In this document: positions 48,719 through 55,678 of the stretch, in pieces
Layout of the letters: each line of letters begins with the position of its first letter
Numbering within the stretch: position 1 is the stretch's first letter
NCBI GenBank assembly: GCA_040400085.1
Contig: JBBAQX010000021.1
Coordinates: 7,382-71,381 of the forward strand
DNA length: 64,000 nucleotides
DNA from: HNR sp040400085
Lineage (GTDB): Bacteria; Actinomycetota; Actinomycetes; Actinomycetales; Microbacteriaceae
Direction of reading: 5' to 3'
Translations under genes and position numbers: made by a program
Notes under the pieces: model-generated
Told to the model about the DNA's origin: nothing
What the model saw: the letters and a program-made list of their open reading frames with translations, nothing else
Database searches by the model: none

Positions 48719-48914
48719 CGGAAGCCTCGATCAACACACGACCGAAGGCCCGGATGTTGTAGCGATCGAAGTCCGTGATCCCGACGTAGATGTCGATGTC
48801 CTGAATGAGCAGGAGTTCGCTGAGGTTGACGACGGTTCCGTCCCTCTCGACCGTGACCAACTTCACTCGACCAGCCTTGTCCTTCTTGATCCGCAGGATT
48901 GGCAACTCAGTCAT
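48711..48914 (-). CDS. Hypothetical protein (67 aa)
   Basis: A small beta-rich protein (LRIKKDKAGRVKLVTVERD, LLLIQDIDIYVGIT). Ends overlapping the next gene by eight bases. No family recognised. Confidence 0.6.
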   Translation of the reverse strand: MTELPILRIKKDKAGRVKLVTVERDGTVVNLSELLLIQDIDIYVGITDFDRYNIRAFGRVLIEASDD

Positions 48915-49134
48915 CGGTCACCCACTCTTCGATGTCGTTCACAATCTCTGTCCCATCGGGGTACACAGTGACGGTGTACCTACGATGCAGCGTTTGTCCG
49001 TTTGCGACTACGAGAGCGGGCTCGCCTACGGGCACGCGCGCTTCGGTCGGGACCGCTCCGGTTCGCGAATGGGGACCGTCCGGCAATCGCAGTCCTTCGG
49101 ACGTCACGAGTAACGGGCGTGATTGGCTTTCCAT
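48907..49134 (-). CDS. Hypothetical protein (75 aa)
   Basis: The ATG at 49134 has GGAAGGATCGG before it, a good site, although the gene then overlaps the upstream ORF by 155 bases. The second half (RRYTVTVYPDGTEIVNDIEEW) is beta-like and probably the conserved part. Unrecognised. Confidence 0.55.
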   Translation of the reverse strand: MESQSRPLLVTSEGLRLPDGPHSRTGAVPTEARVPVGEPALVVANGQTLHRRYTVTVYPDGTEIVNDIEEWVTDD

Positions 49135-49303
49135 CCGATCCTTCCTTCCAGTCGAAGATGAGGCCCTCGATGTTGAAGAGAACTACCGGGGCATTCAGCT
49201 CGATCTTGCTGGTCGTGTTCATCTCCCGAAGGAGGCCACGAACACGATGCGTCTTCTCCGGGAAGTGAAGGATCACCTCCATCGGCACAACCACGTCAGG
49301 CAT
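48980..49303 (-). CDS. Hypothetical protein (107 aa), 3' part overlapped
   Basis: The ATG at 49303 gives MPDVVVPMEVILHFPEK. The first 65 residues (LNAPVVLFNIEGLIFDWKEG) look real and strand-rich. The last 40 residues are Arg/Ser-rich and fall inside the following gene's frame, so the native stop may have been lost. A start at 49342 is open but overlaps the upstream gene more. Confidence 0.55.
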   Translation of the reverse strand: MPDVVVPMEVILHFPEKTHRVRGLLREMNTTSKIELNAPVVLFNIEGLIFDWKEGSDGKPITPVTRDVRRTAIAGRSPFANRSGPDRSARARRRARSRSRKRTNAAS

Positions 49304-49481
49304 GAACAGTTCTCCGCTCAAGGTATGCGTCCACGTCTTCAACGTGGTAGCGGCGATCGCCGCGCTGAACGATCCTCGTGAACGGAAGCTCTGATGCGGG
49401 GAGCCGCTTCACGGTGTTGAGATGGACCCCCATGTAGAGGGCAACCTCTCGGGCGGTAAGCCAAACGACCTCGATCTTCAT
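49296..49481 (-). CDS. Excisionase-like small DNA-binding protein (61 aa)
   Basis: A MerR-type winged helix in miniature: WLTAREVALYMGVHLNTVKR is the helix-turn-helix and IVQRGDRRYHVEDVDAYL the wing and closing helix. Such proteins act as excisionases or small transcription factors. Its ATG overlaps the LuxR-type gene's stop by four bases, so two regulators are co-translated. Confidence 0.75.
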   Translation of the reverse strand: MKIEVVWLTAREVALYMGVHLNTVKRLPASELPFTRIVQRGDRRYHVEDVDAYLERRTVHA

Positions 49482-49756
49482 TCCTTCCGTCCCCTGTCTG
49501 CCTCGCGGTAGTAAGCGCGAGTACGCGCGTCCAACTTGCTCTCGTCTGGCACATGTAGCCAGTCCATGTCGATGTAGACCTCGGTCAAGTTCCGAACCCC
49601 AAGGTTTCGATAGATGCGGGCCTTGTGGTTCTTGATCGTTTGCTCGGACACGCCGAGCGTGATTGCTGCCTCTGCGTTGGTGTAGCCCGTCTTGGCGATC
49701 AGCCGCAGAACCTCCATCTGCTTGGGAGTGATCCTCGCGCGTCGGATCTTCACCAT
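49478..49756 (-). CDS. LuxR-type helix-turn-helix regulator (92 aa)
   Basis: The ATG at 49756 (MVKIRRARITPKQMEVLRLI) begins a canonical GerE domain: TPKQMEVLRLIAKTGYTNAE, then AITLGVSEQTIKNHKARIYR and NLGVRNLTEV. No receiver domain is present, so it binds DNA without phosphorylation input. It may regulate the minus-strand operon. Confidence 0.8.
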   Translation of the reverse strand: MVKIRRARITPKQMEVLRLIAKTGYTNAEAAITLGVSEQTIKNHKARIYRNLGVRNLTEVYIDMDWLHVPDESKLDARTRAYYREADRGRKE

Positions 49757-49971
49757 GGCCCTTTCTTGACACCCTTCTGGGGCTGCATTCGCGGCTTCGC
49801 GAACTTCTCCCAGCACTCGTTGCAGACATCGAGGCTACCTGCCGCGTGGGCTCGGCTGGTCCACTTCTCGTTGATCTTCTTGATGGTCATGCGCCGTAGC
49901 CCGAACCGGAGAACCTCGTTCTTCGGTGAAGACGGGATGCCGCAGATGTCGCAGGTCTTCCAGTTGCTCAT
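49750..49971 (-). CDS. Zinc-ribbon protein (73 aa)
   Basis: CDICGIP near the N-terminus and CNECWEKF near residue 50 form a probable four-cysteine zinc site with a basic loop between (RRMTIKKINEKW). The basic C-terminus (KGVKKGPW) suggests nucleic-acid contact. Overlaps its neighbours at both ends. Confidence 0.65.
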   Translation of the reverse strand: MSNWKTCDICGIPSSPKNEVLRFGLRRMTIKKINEKWTSRAHAAGSLDVCNECWEKFAKPRMQPQKGVKKGPW

Positions 49972-50312
49972 GCCGCGTCGCCACGCAGCAACTTCCGCCT
50001 CATCCGTTGGTACTCGCGTCGTTGCGCCCTGCGCTCCCGTTCGTAGGCGGGCAGGTATTGCGGCGCGTTCTTTCTCAGGTATATGCGGTAGTGCCTAGAG
50101 GCAGCCGCCTTGTACGACCTGAAGTCGGGGTCCTGCCCCTTCATGCGGGCGTACAGGCGAGCCCGCTCTCGCTCGCACGATCGGCACATATGCCACTTGT
50201 TGAGCCTCCAGAACTCGGTCGAGATCGGCCACCAGTCTCCGCAGTGCGGACAGCGAAGTTCAGGGCCGTCGATCAACGAGAGGCGAAGCCGAAGTTGGGG
50301 CTCAGCCGTCAT
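49968..50312 (-). CDS. Zinc-finger protein with basic tail (114 aa)
   Basis: CPHCGDWWPISTEFWR, then CRSCERERARLY form two CxxC pairs, followed by an Arg/Tyr-rich helix (REYQRMRRKLLRG). This arrangement occurs in small phage proteins related to recombination endonuclease VII fragments, but the catalytic part is missing. DNA or RNA binding is likely. Confidence 0.65.
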   Translation of the reverse strand: MTAEPQLRLRLSLIDGPELRCPHCGDWWPISTEFWRLNKWHMCRSCERERARLYARMKGQDPDFRSYKAAASRHYRIYLRKNAPQYLPAYERERRAQRREYQRMRRKLLRGDAA

Positions 50313-50568
50313 CTAGGATGTCTCGGAGTGCTATCGCGTCGACCATGCGGACATGAGCCCACTCAACCCCGATCTCAGGCATGGCGTTGTCGATGAGGAT
50401 CCGCGCCGCCACCTTCACCTTGATGAGCTGAGCGATCTTGTCGCGGGCAGCATCGAGCTTGATGTACGCCTCCTCGCAGTCGCAAGGCCACGGGAGACCC
50501 TCCTTCTGGCAGAAGAGCTGGGGTTGCTTGCCCACGATGTTGGCGGTGTATGAACGGTGCCGACTCAT
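50302..50568 (-). CDS. Hypothetical protein (88 aa)
   Basis: One N-terminal CQKEGLPWPCDCEEAY cluster and a helical remainder (AYIKLDAARDKIAQLIKV). The cysteines could hold zinc or a disulfide. Unrecognised. Overlaps both neighbours by a few bases. Confidence 0.6.
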   Translation of the reverse strand: MSRHRSYTANIVGKQPQLFCQKEGLPWPCDCEEAYIKLDAARDKIAQLIKVKVAARILIDNAMPEIGVEWAHVRMVDAIALRDILDDG

Positions 50569-50828
50569 CGCTGGGAGGGCGGCTCAGGCGCGGGTCCTCC
50601 GGTCGAGCGGTCGTAGGTTCCGCGTCGACCCTTCTGGACCAGCTCCAGAATGAGGACGTCAGCCCCGTGGGACTCCAGCAACTTGCCGTCCTTGTCGTAG
50701 CCGCGAACGATCGTCGCGCGCGCGCACCCGGTCATCCACTGGGTGAACCCGATGATCGGACCCTGAACGTCGTACAGCGGATCGCGGACGATGTCGCCCA
50801 GCTCCAAGCCCTTGGTGTCGATGTTCAT
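50565..50828 (-). CDS. Hypothetical protein (87 aa)
   Basis: Beta-rich small protein (LELGDIVRDPLYDVQGPIIG, RATIVRGYDKDGKLLE, ADVLILELVQKG), reminiscent of small barrel domains. Pro-rich end. Unrecognised. Confidence 0.6.
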   Translation of the reverse strand: MNIDTKGLELGDIVRDPLYDVQGPIIGFTQWMTGCARATIVRGYDKDGKLLESHGADVLILELVQKGRRGTYDRSTGGPAPEPPSQR

Positions 50829-50829
50829 C

Positions 50830-51216
50830 TCATCCCTCGCATTCGCAGCGTTTGTTGTCTAGCTGTTCGGGCCAGCCGCAGATCAGGCCGGGGTGCCAAG
50901 GATGACCGCAACTGCAATGTGGCTGAACTCGCGGCTCCGGGGCAAGACGTTCAGTGATGAGCTTCTGGACAATCGCCCGCCCGTCGCCGCGACGGTAGAA
51001 GGAGTCAACCTCCTCGCGGACCACCGACTCGATCACGCTCTGAACCTGTCGTTCGATGACGAACTTGATGTTCTCCTCCGAGAGCGCCTTGTCGATCTCG
51101 GCCGTGATCCATCCGTCCATCGCCATGGACCGTTCGAGGATCGCGTGCTTGAGACTGAGCTTCATGGAGTGAAGCTCGACACTGATGACCGGTGTGTTGA
51201 AGTAGTCGCCGCTCAT
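50830..51216 (-). CDS. Hypothetical protein with C-terminal Cys/His cluster (128 aa)
   Basis: An N-terminal strand (VISVELHSMKLSLKHAIL), a helical core (IDKALSEENIKFVIERQVQS, VVREEVDSFYRRG), then HCSCGHPWHPGLICGWPE and CECEG at the end, which could chelate zinc. Unrecognised. Confidence 0.6.
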   Translation of the reverse strand: MSGDYFNTPVISVELHSMKLSLKHAILERSMAMDGWITAEIDKALSEENIKFVIERQVQSVIESVVREEVDSFYRRGDGRAIVQKLITERLAPEPRVQPHCSCGHPWHPGLICGWPEQLDNKRCECEG

Positions 51217-51443
51217 GGGTTCCTCACATCGCGATCAGGGAGGCAGGAGATTGCCGCCGTGTTGGAGCCCCCGCCGAGACCGAAAGTCCAGCACGAGACA
51301 CCGTGTACGGCGTCATGGATGTAGCGGACGGAGGTGTCTGGTGCAACCTCGTCGGCCGGTGCGCGGTTGCACCCGACTAGGACGGCAATCAGGGCCATGA
51401 AGAGCATGGTCGCCATGAACGCGGCGAGGGCTGGGTCTTTCAT
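51213..51443 (-). CDS. Putative lipoprotein (76 aa)
   Basis: The ATG at 51443 begins MKDPALAAFMATML, then a hydrophobic stretch ending in the lipobox-like LVGC, as in secreted lipoproteins, so the mature protein would be attached at its cysteine to the outer leaflet. The rest (DAVHGVSCWTFGLGGGSNT) includes two more cysteines. A superinfection-exclusion or membrane role is possible but unproven. Confidence 0.6.
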   Translation of the reverse strand: MKDPALAAFMATMLFMALIAVLVGCNRAPADEVAPDTSVRYIHDAVHGVSCWTFGLGGGSNTAAISCLPDRDVRNP

Positions 51444-51676
51444 CAGCCTCCATCCTCCGTGTATGACCAGTTCTCGCAGTTGCGGCAAAGCTGGGCGATG
51501 TTCTCGGCACTGTCGCGACGGATCGGAACGAGGGGCGAGACCACCCTTTCGTCCCAGATGACAAGGCCGCATGGCGTCTTGGAGGCTCGCCAGCGAGGAA
51601 GGTGGTAGACGCCATATCCCGGGGCGGTCATCGTCAGCGTCCGCCGCGAGATGTAGACGATGGAGGCATCAGGCAT
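51443..51676 (-). CDS. Hypothetical protein (77 aa)
   Basis: The ATG at 51676 gives MPDASIVYISRRTLTM. A CRNCENW pair at the end and an earlier Cys could hold zinc. Unrecognised. Overlaps neighbours at both ends. Confidence 0.55.
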   Translation of the reverse strand: MPDASIVYISRRTLTMTAPGYGVYHLPRWRASKTPCGLVIWDERVVSPLVPIRRDSAENIAQLCRNCENWSYTEDGG

Positions 51677-51869
51677 GGTCGGCCTCCAACGCAAGGGCGA
51701 TGCACTTCTTCGCGGCGATCCTCGCCTCGTTGGCGATGGCGTCGGGGATGATCGACTCCTCCTCCTTCCGGGCGATGACCTCGGATTTCGTCTGCGGCCA
51801 CTGCCACGGCTGAAGGAGCCCCCGGTTATCGGGCGGCTCGACCATGACGATCACGATGGCCCGCCGCAT
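51669..51869 (-). CDS. Hypothetical protein (66 aa)
   Basis: The ATG at 51869 gives MRRAIVIVMVEPPDNRG; the longer frame to 52037 is low-complexity and opposite in quality. The C-terminal helix (PDAIANEARIAAKKCIALAL) looks real. Unrecognised. Confidence 0.55.
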   Translation of the reverse strand: MRRAIVIVMVEPPDNRGLLQPWQWPQTKSEVIARKEEESIIPDAIANEARIAAKKCIALALEADHA

Positions 51870-52162
51870 CACTCGGCCTCCAGCGCGGCTCGGAGGGCGG
51901 CCATCTTCGCGTCGTACTGCCGCCCGTTGTGGATGACGGTTGGGTCTGCCAGCGCCCGTGCCGCCTCCTCGATCTTGCGGAGGCGGGCGATCTCGGCCTC
52001 GTGGGGACACGTCTTGTCGCGGGCATGCAGCCGCCACCCGGTAGAGTCAAGGGCGGCGAGGATGGCGGCGGCTGACGACTCACGGTCGATTATTACAGGC
52101 GGTCCCGCCCACACGATTGTTCCGTTCAGCGCCTCGGCCAGCGCGGCGATGCGTTCAGTCAT
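51869..52162 (-). CDS. Hypothetical protein (97 aa), paralogue of the next upstream gene
   Basis: MTERIAALAEALNGTIVW, AAAILAALDSTGWRLH and ARLRKIEEAARALADP are matched by similar segments in the gene at 52155-52577, so the two arose by duplication. Helical, without cysteine patterns except one. Function unknown; see the neighbouring entry. Confidence 0.6.
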   Translation of the reverse strand: MTERIAALAEALNGTIVWAGPPVIIDRESSAAAILAALDSTGWRLHARDKTCPHEAEIARLRKIEEAARALADPTVIHNGRQYDAKMAALRAALEAE

Positions 52163-52577
52163 GGTCAGCCTCCAGCGCGGCGCGGAGGGAGGCGGCGGCC
52201 TCCCAGCCCTCCTCGCTCGTGTGCGACACCAGATCAAGGAACCCATGCCGATCTAGCGCCCGTGCCGCCTCCTCGATCTTGCGTAGGCGGGCGTCGAGGG
52301 TGTCACGCTGGTACTCGGCGGCGGCGAGGCGTCGTACGAGGTCCAACTCTCGGGCGAGGCCGTGCCCGCACCAGTCGGGCGGCAGGGCGGCAAGGATGGC
52401 GGCGGCTTGTCGCTCGTGGACGCAGTCGTATGTCGGGTTATCCGGGCACCCGGCTTGCGCCCCGTGCAGCGCCTCGGCCAGCGCGGCGATGCGGGGATCA
52501 GTGGTTGGTCCGGGGTGGTCCTTCGTCCAGTGGTCGCCGCCGCACACCTTGCACGCTTCCCATTGCGGGATGGTCAT
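52155..52577 (-). CDS. Hypothetical protein (140 aa) with N-terminal zinc knuckle, paralogue
   Basis: The ATG at 52577 has GGGAGGAG before it. An N-terminal CKVCGGDHWTKDHPG looks like a retroviral-type CxxC..H zinc knuckle. It is followed by the RIAALAEALHG, AAAILAALPPDW and RLRKIEEAARALDRH segments shared with the downstream gene. A nucleic-acid-binding role fits the knuckle. Confidence 0.6.
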   Translation of the reverse strand: MTIPQWEACKVCGGDHWTKDHPGPTTDPRIAALAEALHGAQAGCPDNPTYDCVHERQAAAILAALPPDWCGHGLARELDLVRRLAAAEYQRDTLDARLRKIEEAARALDRHGFLDLVSHTSEEGWEAAASLRAALEADHD

Positions 52578-52600
52578 GGCGTCTCCTCCCGGTATGCCTT

Positions 52601-53092
52601 TCATCGCCGTGGTCGGGTCGGCTTCTTCGCGCTCTCGGGCTTCGGAACGGGGTGGATCACCCGACCGGCGAGCTGCGCCTTCTGCGTTGCCATGGCTGCC
52701 GCCACCTGCGGATCGTTGATGATCTTCGGACCGTCCGGGACGATGACTGCGGCGGCTCCGAAACTATCCCCCTTGTCATTCGCCGAAGGCGCAATCGCTA
52801 CAGGCGGCGGATCTGCCCACGGCGGCGCGGCGAGCTGACCCGTCGGGCCGTCGAACCTGACCGTCCCGGGGCCAGAGGCGATCGGCTTCATCACGCCGTC
52901 CTTGCGGAACTCGACGTAGACCTCGTGGGTGTCGGGCTCAGCAGTTGCCAGTTGGTCCCGATCCTTCTCCCTCCGCTCCAGATACTCAGAGACCGCCGCC
53001 TCGACCAACTTCGACGCTGTCGTCTGCTGGTCGAAGGCCAGCTTCCTGATCGTCGCCCAGATCATCGGGTCGATCGAGATCGTCTGTGCCAC
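52601..53092 (-). CDS. Ribbon-helix-helix type protein with long C-terminus
   Basis: MAQTISIDPMIWATIRKLAF and TTASKLVEAAVSEYLERRE form a RHH/CopG-like fold (strand, helix, helix) as in many plasmid and phage repressors. Residues 55-163 are Pro/Ala-rich and unrecognised. Second RHH gene follows upstream; the pair lies at the head of the minus-strand block beside repeated operator-like sequences. Confidence 0.65.
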   Translation of the reverse strand: MAQTISIDPMIWATIRKLAFDQQTTASKLVEAAVSEYLERREKDRDQLATAEPDTHEVYVEFRKDGVMKPIASGPGTVRFDGPTGQLAAPPWADPPPVAIAPSANDKGDSFGAAAVIVPDGPKIINDPQVAAAMATQKAQLAGRVIHPVPKPESAKKPTRPRR

Positions 53093-53231
53093 TTGATCCC
53101 TCCATTACCAGCTCCCGCAGGAAGCCTTCGATGAGCGCCGAAGCCGTGATGCCTTCAAGGAAGCAGTAGGTCCGGGTTCGACGCCAGACCTCCTTGTCCA
53201 GCAGGAGCTTGACCCCTACCGGGTCTCTCAT
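52986..53231 (-). CDS. Ribbon-helix-helix type regulator (81 aa), overlaps next RHH gene
   Basis: The ATG at 53231 has GGAGGG six bases upstream. RDPVGVKLLLDKEVWRRTRT followed by GITASALIEGFLRELV is a RHH-like strand and two helices. The acidic C-terminus (GTDDLDRPDDLGDD) overlaps the next gene by about 107 bases. First minus-strand gene after the control region, so it may autoregulate. Confidence 0.65.
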   Translation of the reverse strand: MRDPVGVKLLLDKEVWRRTRTYCFLEGITASALIEGFLRELVMEGSSGTDDLDRPDDLGDDQEAGLRPADDSVEVGRGGGL

Positions 53232-53246
53232 ACCCATCCCTCCGTC

Positions 53247-53344
53247 TATACGTTTAGCCGTGGTGCACGGGTGCATCAGGACACTAGGGTAAACATGTAC
53301 ACGGTTAGAAGTATACCCCAGCTGCACGGGTAAACGTACATACG
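53247..53344. promoter_or_regulatory. Divergent control region with repeated operator-like sequences
   Basis: Three related copies are visible: on the plus strand GGGTAAACATGTACAC (53287-53302) and CACGGGTAAACGTACA (53325-53340), and inverted CACGGCTAAACGTATA at 53247-53262. They occupy the gap between the minus-strand RHH gene and the plus-strand block. Their core [CG]GGTAAAC(A/G)T is a likely binding site for a repressor. The -10/-35 boxes could not be placed with confidence. Confidence 0.6.
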
Positions 53345-53529
53345 TCTTGCCATGCTAGACGGATGCTTGTGGTGTGCTGCCGAGATCCTGTTGCGACACT
53401 CGAAGCTCCATCGTGCTCCCACAGTTGGGACCCATCCCCCGGGGGGCATACTGTCTCCACCGGGACGGCCCCTGCCCGCCCGGGGCGCAGGCGCAGGCGC
53501 ACACACACATGCGCGAGGAGAACCACGCC

Positions 53530-53832
53530 GTGTTCACGAACGCACAAGTCATCGCGCAGGCGCGCGACACGGACGCGCGGCTCGCGCGCGTCGAGACGGC
53601 TCTTGTCGCTCTCACGACGGCCGTCGCCGCCCTCGCGGGTGCGCCCGCGACTTCCGCGCCCGCGACCCCCGTCGCCAGCGCCCCGATCGTGCCCGCGCTC
53701 GCGCGCGAGGCGACCCCGAAGGCCGTGTTCACGTGCGTCGCGCACGCGGCCCCGAGCACGCCCGCGTGCGTGCGCGAGTTCGGCAAGGCCGAGTCGCTCG
53801 CGGCCCACAACGCGTGGGCGCACAAGAGCTGA
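53530..53832 (+). CDS. Small protein with C2H2-like zinc finger (100 aa)
   Basis: The GTG at 53530 follows GAGGAG; an ATG at 53509 is in frame. The first half is a helix of heptads (DARLARVETALVALTTAVAA), then an Ala/Pro/Thr linker. The C-terminus has C, then a loop, CVREFGKAESLAAH and NAWAH, giving C-x11-C...H-x4-H with a Phe and Leu at the right places for a C2H2 finger. Codons are extremely GC-rich, unlike neighbours. First gene of the right-hand block, so a possible early regulator. Confidence 0.6.
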   Translation: MFTNAQVIAQARDTDARLARVETALVALTTAVAALAGAPATSAPATPVASAPIVPALAREATPKAVFTCVAHAAPSTPACVREFGKAESLAAHNAWAHKS

Positions 53833-53853
53833 CCTCGGCTCTCCCGCACGAGA

Positions 53854-53887
53854 GGCAACGCGCCAGCCATCGCGCTGGCGCGTTGCC
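53854..53887 (+). terminator. Perfect 13-bp hairpin after the zinc-finger gene
   Basis: GGCAACGCGCCAG (53854-53866) pairs perfectly with CTGGCGCGTTGCC (53875-53887) around eight bases. No T-run follows. It lies 22 bases beyond the stop, so it either terminates partially or stabilises the upstream mRNA. Confidence 0.75.
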
Positions 53888-53930
53888 AGCCTGTCGCGTG
53901 GCTCACACGCGAGACATGGAGGCCAACACG

Positions 53931-54476
53931 ATGGCTCGCAACGCACTCTGGCGTGACATTCAGGACGCGATCGCGTTCGAGCGTGCGACCGCACGCGTGG
54001 GCGCGGCGTCGCATCCCATCACTCCTGAGCGTGAACTCGTCGCGACCGGGTCGCACGAGCAGCACACAGCCTCGGACGTCATCACGCCCTACGTGCCCAC
54101 CACGGCCGAGGGACGCCATGAGGAACTCACATGGAAGAGCGTCGGGGAGGCGGCGCTTCGTGACGTGTACACGTGTCGTTGCGGCGAGATCGTGTACGTG
54201 GACATGGTCGACCGCCACGAGGACAAGGATCACTCGTATGACGACGAGCCCTTCGAGGACGAGATCGCCGCTCTCGTGAGCATGGGCGAGGTCGTGCCTG
54301 AGGAGGCGAATGCGGCCTTCGTCGCATGGGACGAGGCCATGGCCGAGACTGAGGAGGCGATCGAGGAGGCGGCACGGTCGCGCTTCATGCGCTCGTATGG
54401 CATGGGCACGTGGCTCACTGCCATGCCTCGCACGTTCCGCACCACACGCGTCGAGTACCCGGGTGCGGGGCGATGA
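53931..54476 (+). CDS. Hypothetical protein with CxC/H cluster (181 aa)
   Basis: The ATG at 53931 has GGAGG eight bases upstream; 53916 is also in frame. CRCGEIVYVDMVDRHEDKDH near residue 83 resembles a small Cys/His metal site. Acidic helices follow (EDEIAALVSMGEVVPEEANA). Unrecognised. Its stop overlaps the next gene as ATGA. Confidence 0.6.
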   Translation: MARNALWRDIQDAIAFERATARVGAASHPITPERELVATGSHEQHTASDVITPYVPTTAEGRHEELTWKSVGEAALRDVYTCRCGEIVYVDMVDRHEDKDHSYDDEPFEDEIAALVSMGEVVPEEANAAFVAWDEAMAETEEAIEEAARSRFMRSYGMGTWLTAMPRTFRTTRVEYPGAGR

Positions 54477-54709
54477 GACACTTCTGCACGAACGCGCTCC
54501 CTGATGAGGTCGAGCGCATCGCACCCGAGGCCATGCTCGTGGAGCGTGACCGTGGCATGACCACGTTCGCATTGCGTGAGTGCGACGTGAGTGCGGCGAT
54601 CTCGGAACTGCATCGCGCGGACATCCGCGTGGATGCGGGCTGGCCTCGTGGCTCGTACTCGTCACCTCGCGCGTATGCGACGGCAGCCTCGCACATCAGG
54701 CTGCACTAG
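54473..54709 (+). CDS. Hypothetical protein (78 aa)
   Basis: ATG in an ATGA overlap with the upstream stop. Short mixed protein (NALPDEVERIAPEAMLVERD). Unrecognised. A hairpin at 54719-54765 follows. Confidence 0.55.
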   Translation: MRHFCTNALPDEVERIAPEAMLVERDRGMTTFALRECDVSAAISELHRADIRVDAGWPRGSYSSPRAYATAASHIRLH

Positions 54710-54718
54710 GTCGCGTGA

Positions 54719-54765
54719 GCTGCGCGTGAGTCGCCTACCCATGTGGTGAGCGGCCCACGCGCAGC
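54719..54765 (+). terminator. Hairpin after the second gene group
   Basis: GCTGCGCGTG (54719-54728) pairs with CACGCGCAGC (54756-54765) around a 27-base loop, starting ten bases beyond a stop codon. It ends the first short plus-strand group and precedes 107 bases without a gene (54766-54872). Confidence 0.55.
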
Positions 54766-54872
54766 CAGTATGACGCGACGCCAAACACGGGCATGAACGT
54801 GCACTCGTTGTGCCGTTCTCGTGCACACACATCCCACGTATGACCCACATGAGGGTCGAGGAGGACACGCAC

Positions 54873-55304
54873 ATGGGCAGGATCACGAACGCCGACAAGT
54901 CCGAGGTGCTTCGCAGCCTCACGGTTGAGGAGTACGGGAACAAGGCGATCTTCTCGTCTCGCAACGGCAACGGGACGCTCAGCGTGACCGTGAAGGATCC
55001 CAAGCGCGAGGAGCGGAACTCGCTTCGTCAGTTCGTGGAGGGGATCGCTCAGGCAGCCGTCGAGAGCGGCGAGAGCATCACGGATCTCAACGCCATCCTC
55101 GCCGAGATGGACAAGCGCGACGAGGCCGCGACCGAGACGTGGGGCGATCGCAAGGAGCGCGAGTTCTCGATCTCGTTCTGGCTGGAGCCCGAGATCATGG
55201 CGGCGATCTCGAACGTGTACGACGACAACGACCTGAACGTCAACGTCAGCAGCACCATTCGTGAGGCGCTCTCGGGCGGCACGTCCAACACGAAGGGCTT
55301 CTAG
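54873..55304 (+). CDS. Hypothetical protein (143 aa)
   Basis: The ATG at 54873 has GAGGAG upstream; an earlier in-frame ATG at 54840 is less well placed. Residues such as GRITNADKSEVLRSLTVEEY and FSISFWLEPEIMAAISNVYD appear as two mixed domains. Unrecognised. First of a long plus-strand operon. Confidence 0.6.
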   Translation: MGRITNADKSEVLRSLTVEEYGNKAIFSSRNGNGTLSVTVKDPKREERNSLRQFVEGIAQAAVESGESITDLNAILAEMDKRDEAATETWGDRKEREFSISFWLEPEIMAAISNVYDDNDLNVNVSSTIREALSGGTSNTKGF

Positions 55305-55313
55305 CCCACAGCC

Positions 55314-55388
55314 ATGACGATCTGGATGGTGGCGGCGATCCTCGTGTTCGCCGCCACCATGATCGCACTCGACCACAGGAGGATCTGA
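55314..55388 (+). CDS. 24-residue membrane peptide candidate
   Basis: The open frame reads MTIWMVAAILVFAATMIALD plus HRRI, so one hydrophobic helix with a basic end. It fills the gap between two genes, and its end carries the AGGAGG site of the next gene. No clear ribosome-binding site of its own. Too short to be certain. Confidence 0.45.
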   Translation: MTIWMVAAILVFAATMIALDHRRI

Positions 55389-55389
55389 C

Positions 55390-55677
55390 ATGTCGTGGAA
55401 GCAGACGGTCACGCTTGGCGAGTTGACCACGACTCGCACCGTATACACGCCATGGCTCGGCTCGGCCATGGGGATCTTGCGCGAGGCGGGACTCGGGTGG
55501 GCGACCACCGGCCTTCTCGTGCGTGATGTCGACGTGGACTTCGACAAGGGAATGACTCGCCTCTCGATGGCGGCGCTCGGGCAGAAGCCGGGTGAGAGCG
55601 TGTTCGATGTGACCATCACGCTCGTTCGCCAAGACGACCCGGTCGAGTTCGAGATCGAGCCTGAAGGGGAGGTCTGA
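55390..55677 (+). CDS. Hypothetical protein (95 aa)
   Basis: AGGAGG upstream of the ATG. The protein (TVTLGELTTTRTVYTPWLG, GLLVRDVDVDFDKGMTRLSM) is strand-rich and acidic. Unrecognised. Confidence 0.65.
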   Translation: MSWKQTVTLGELTTTRTVYTPWLGSAMGILREAGLGWATTGLLVRDVDVDFDKGMTRLSMAALGQKPGESVFDVTITLVRQDDPVEFEIEPEGEV

Positions 55678-55678
55678 C

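Noticed and set aside
53355..54665. 436-codon minus-strand ORF opposite the first right-block genes
   Set aside because: The G+C-rich third positions of the plus genes keep this frame open. It is Arg/Ala/His-rich and runs through two gene boundaries and a terminator hairpin.
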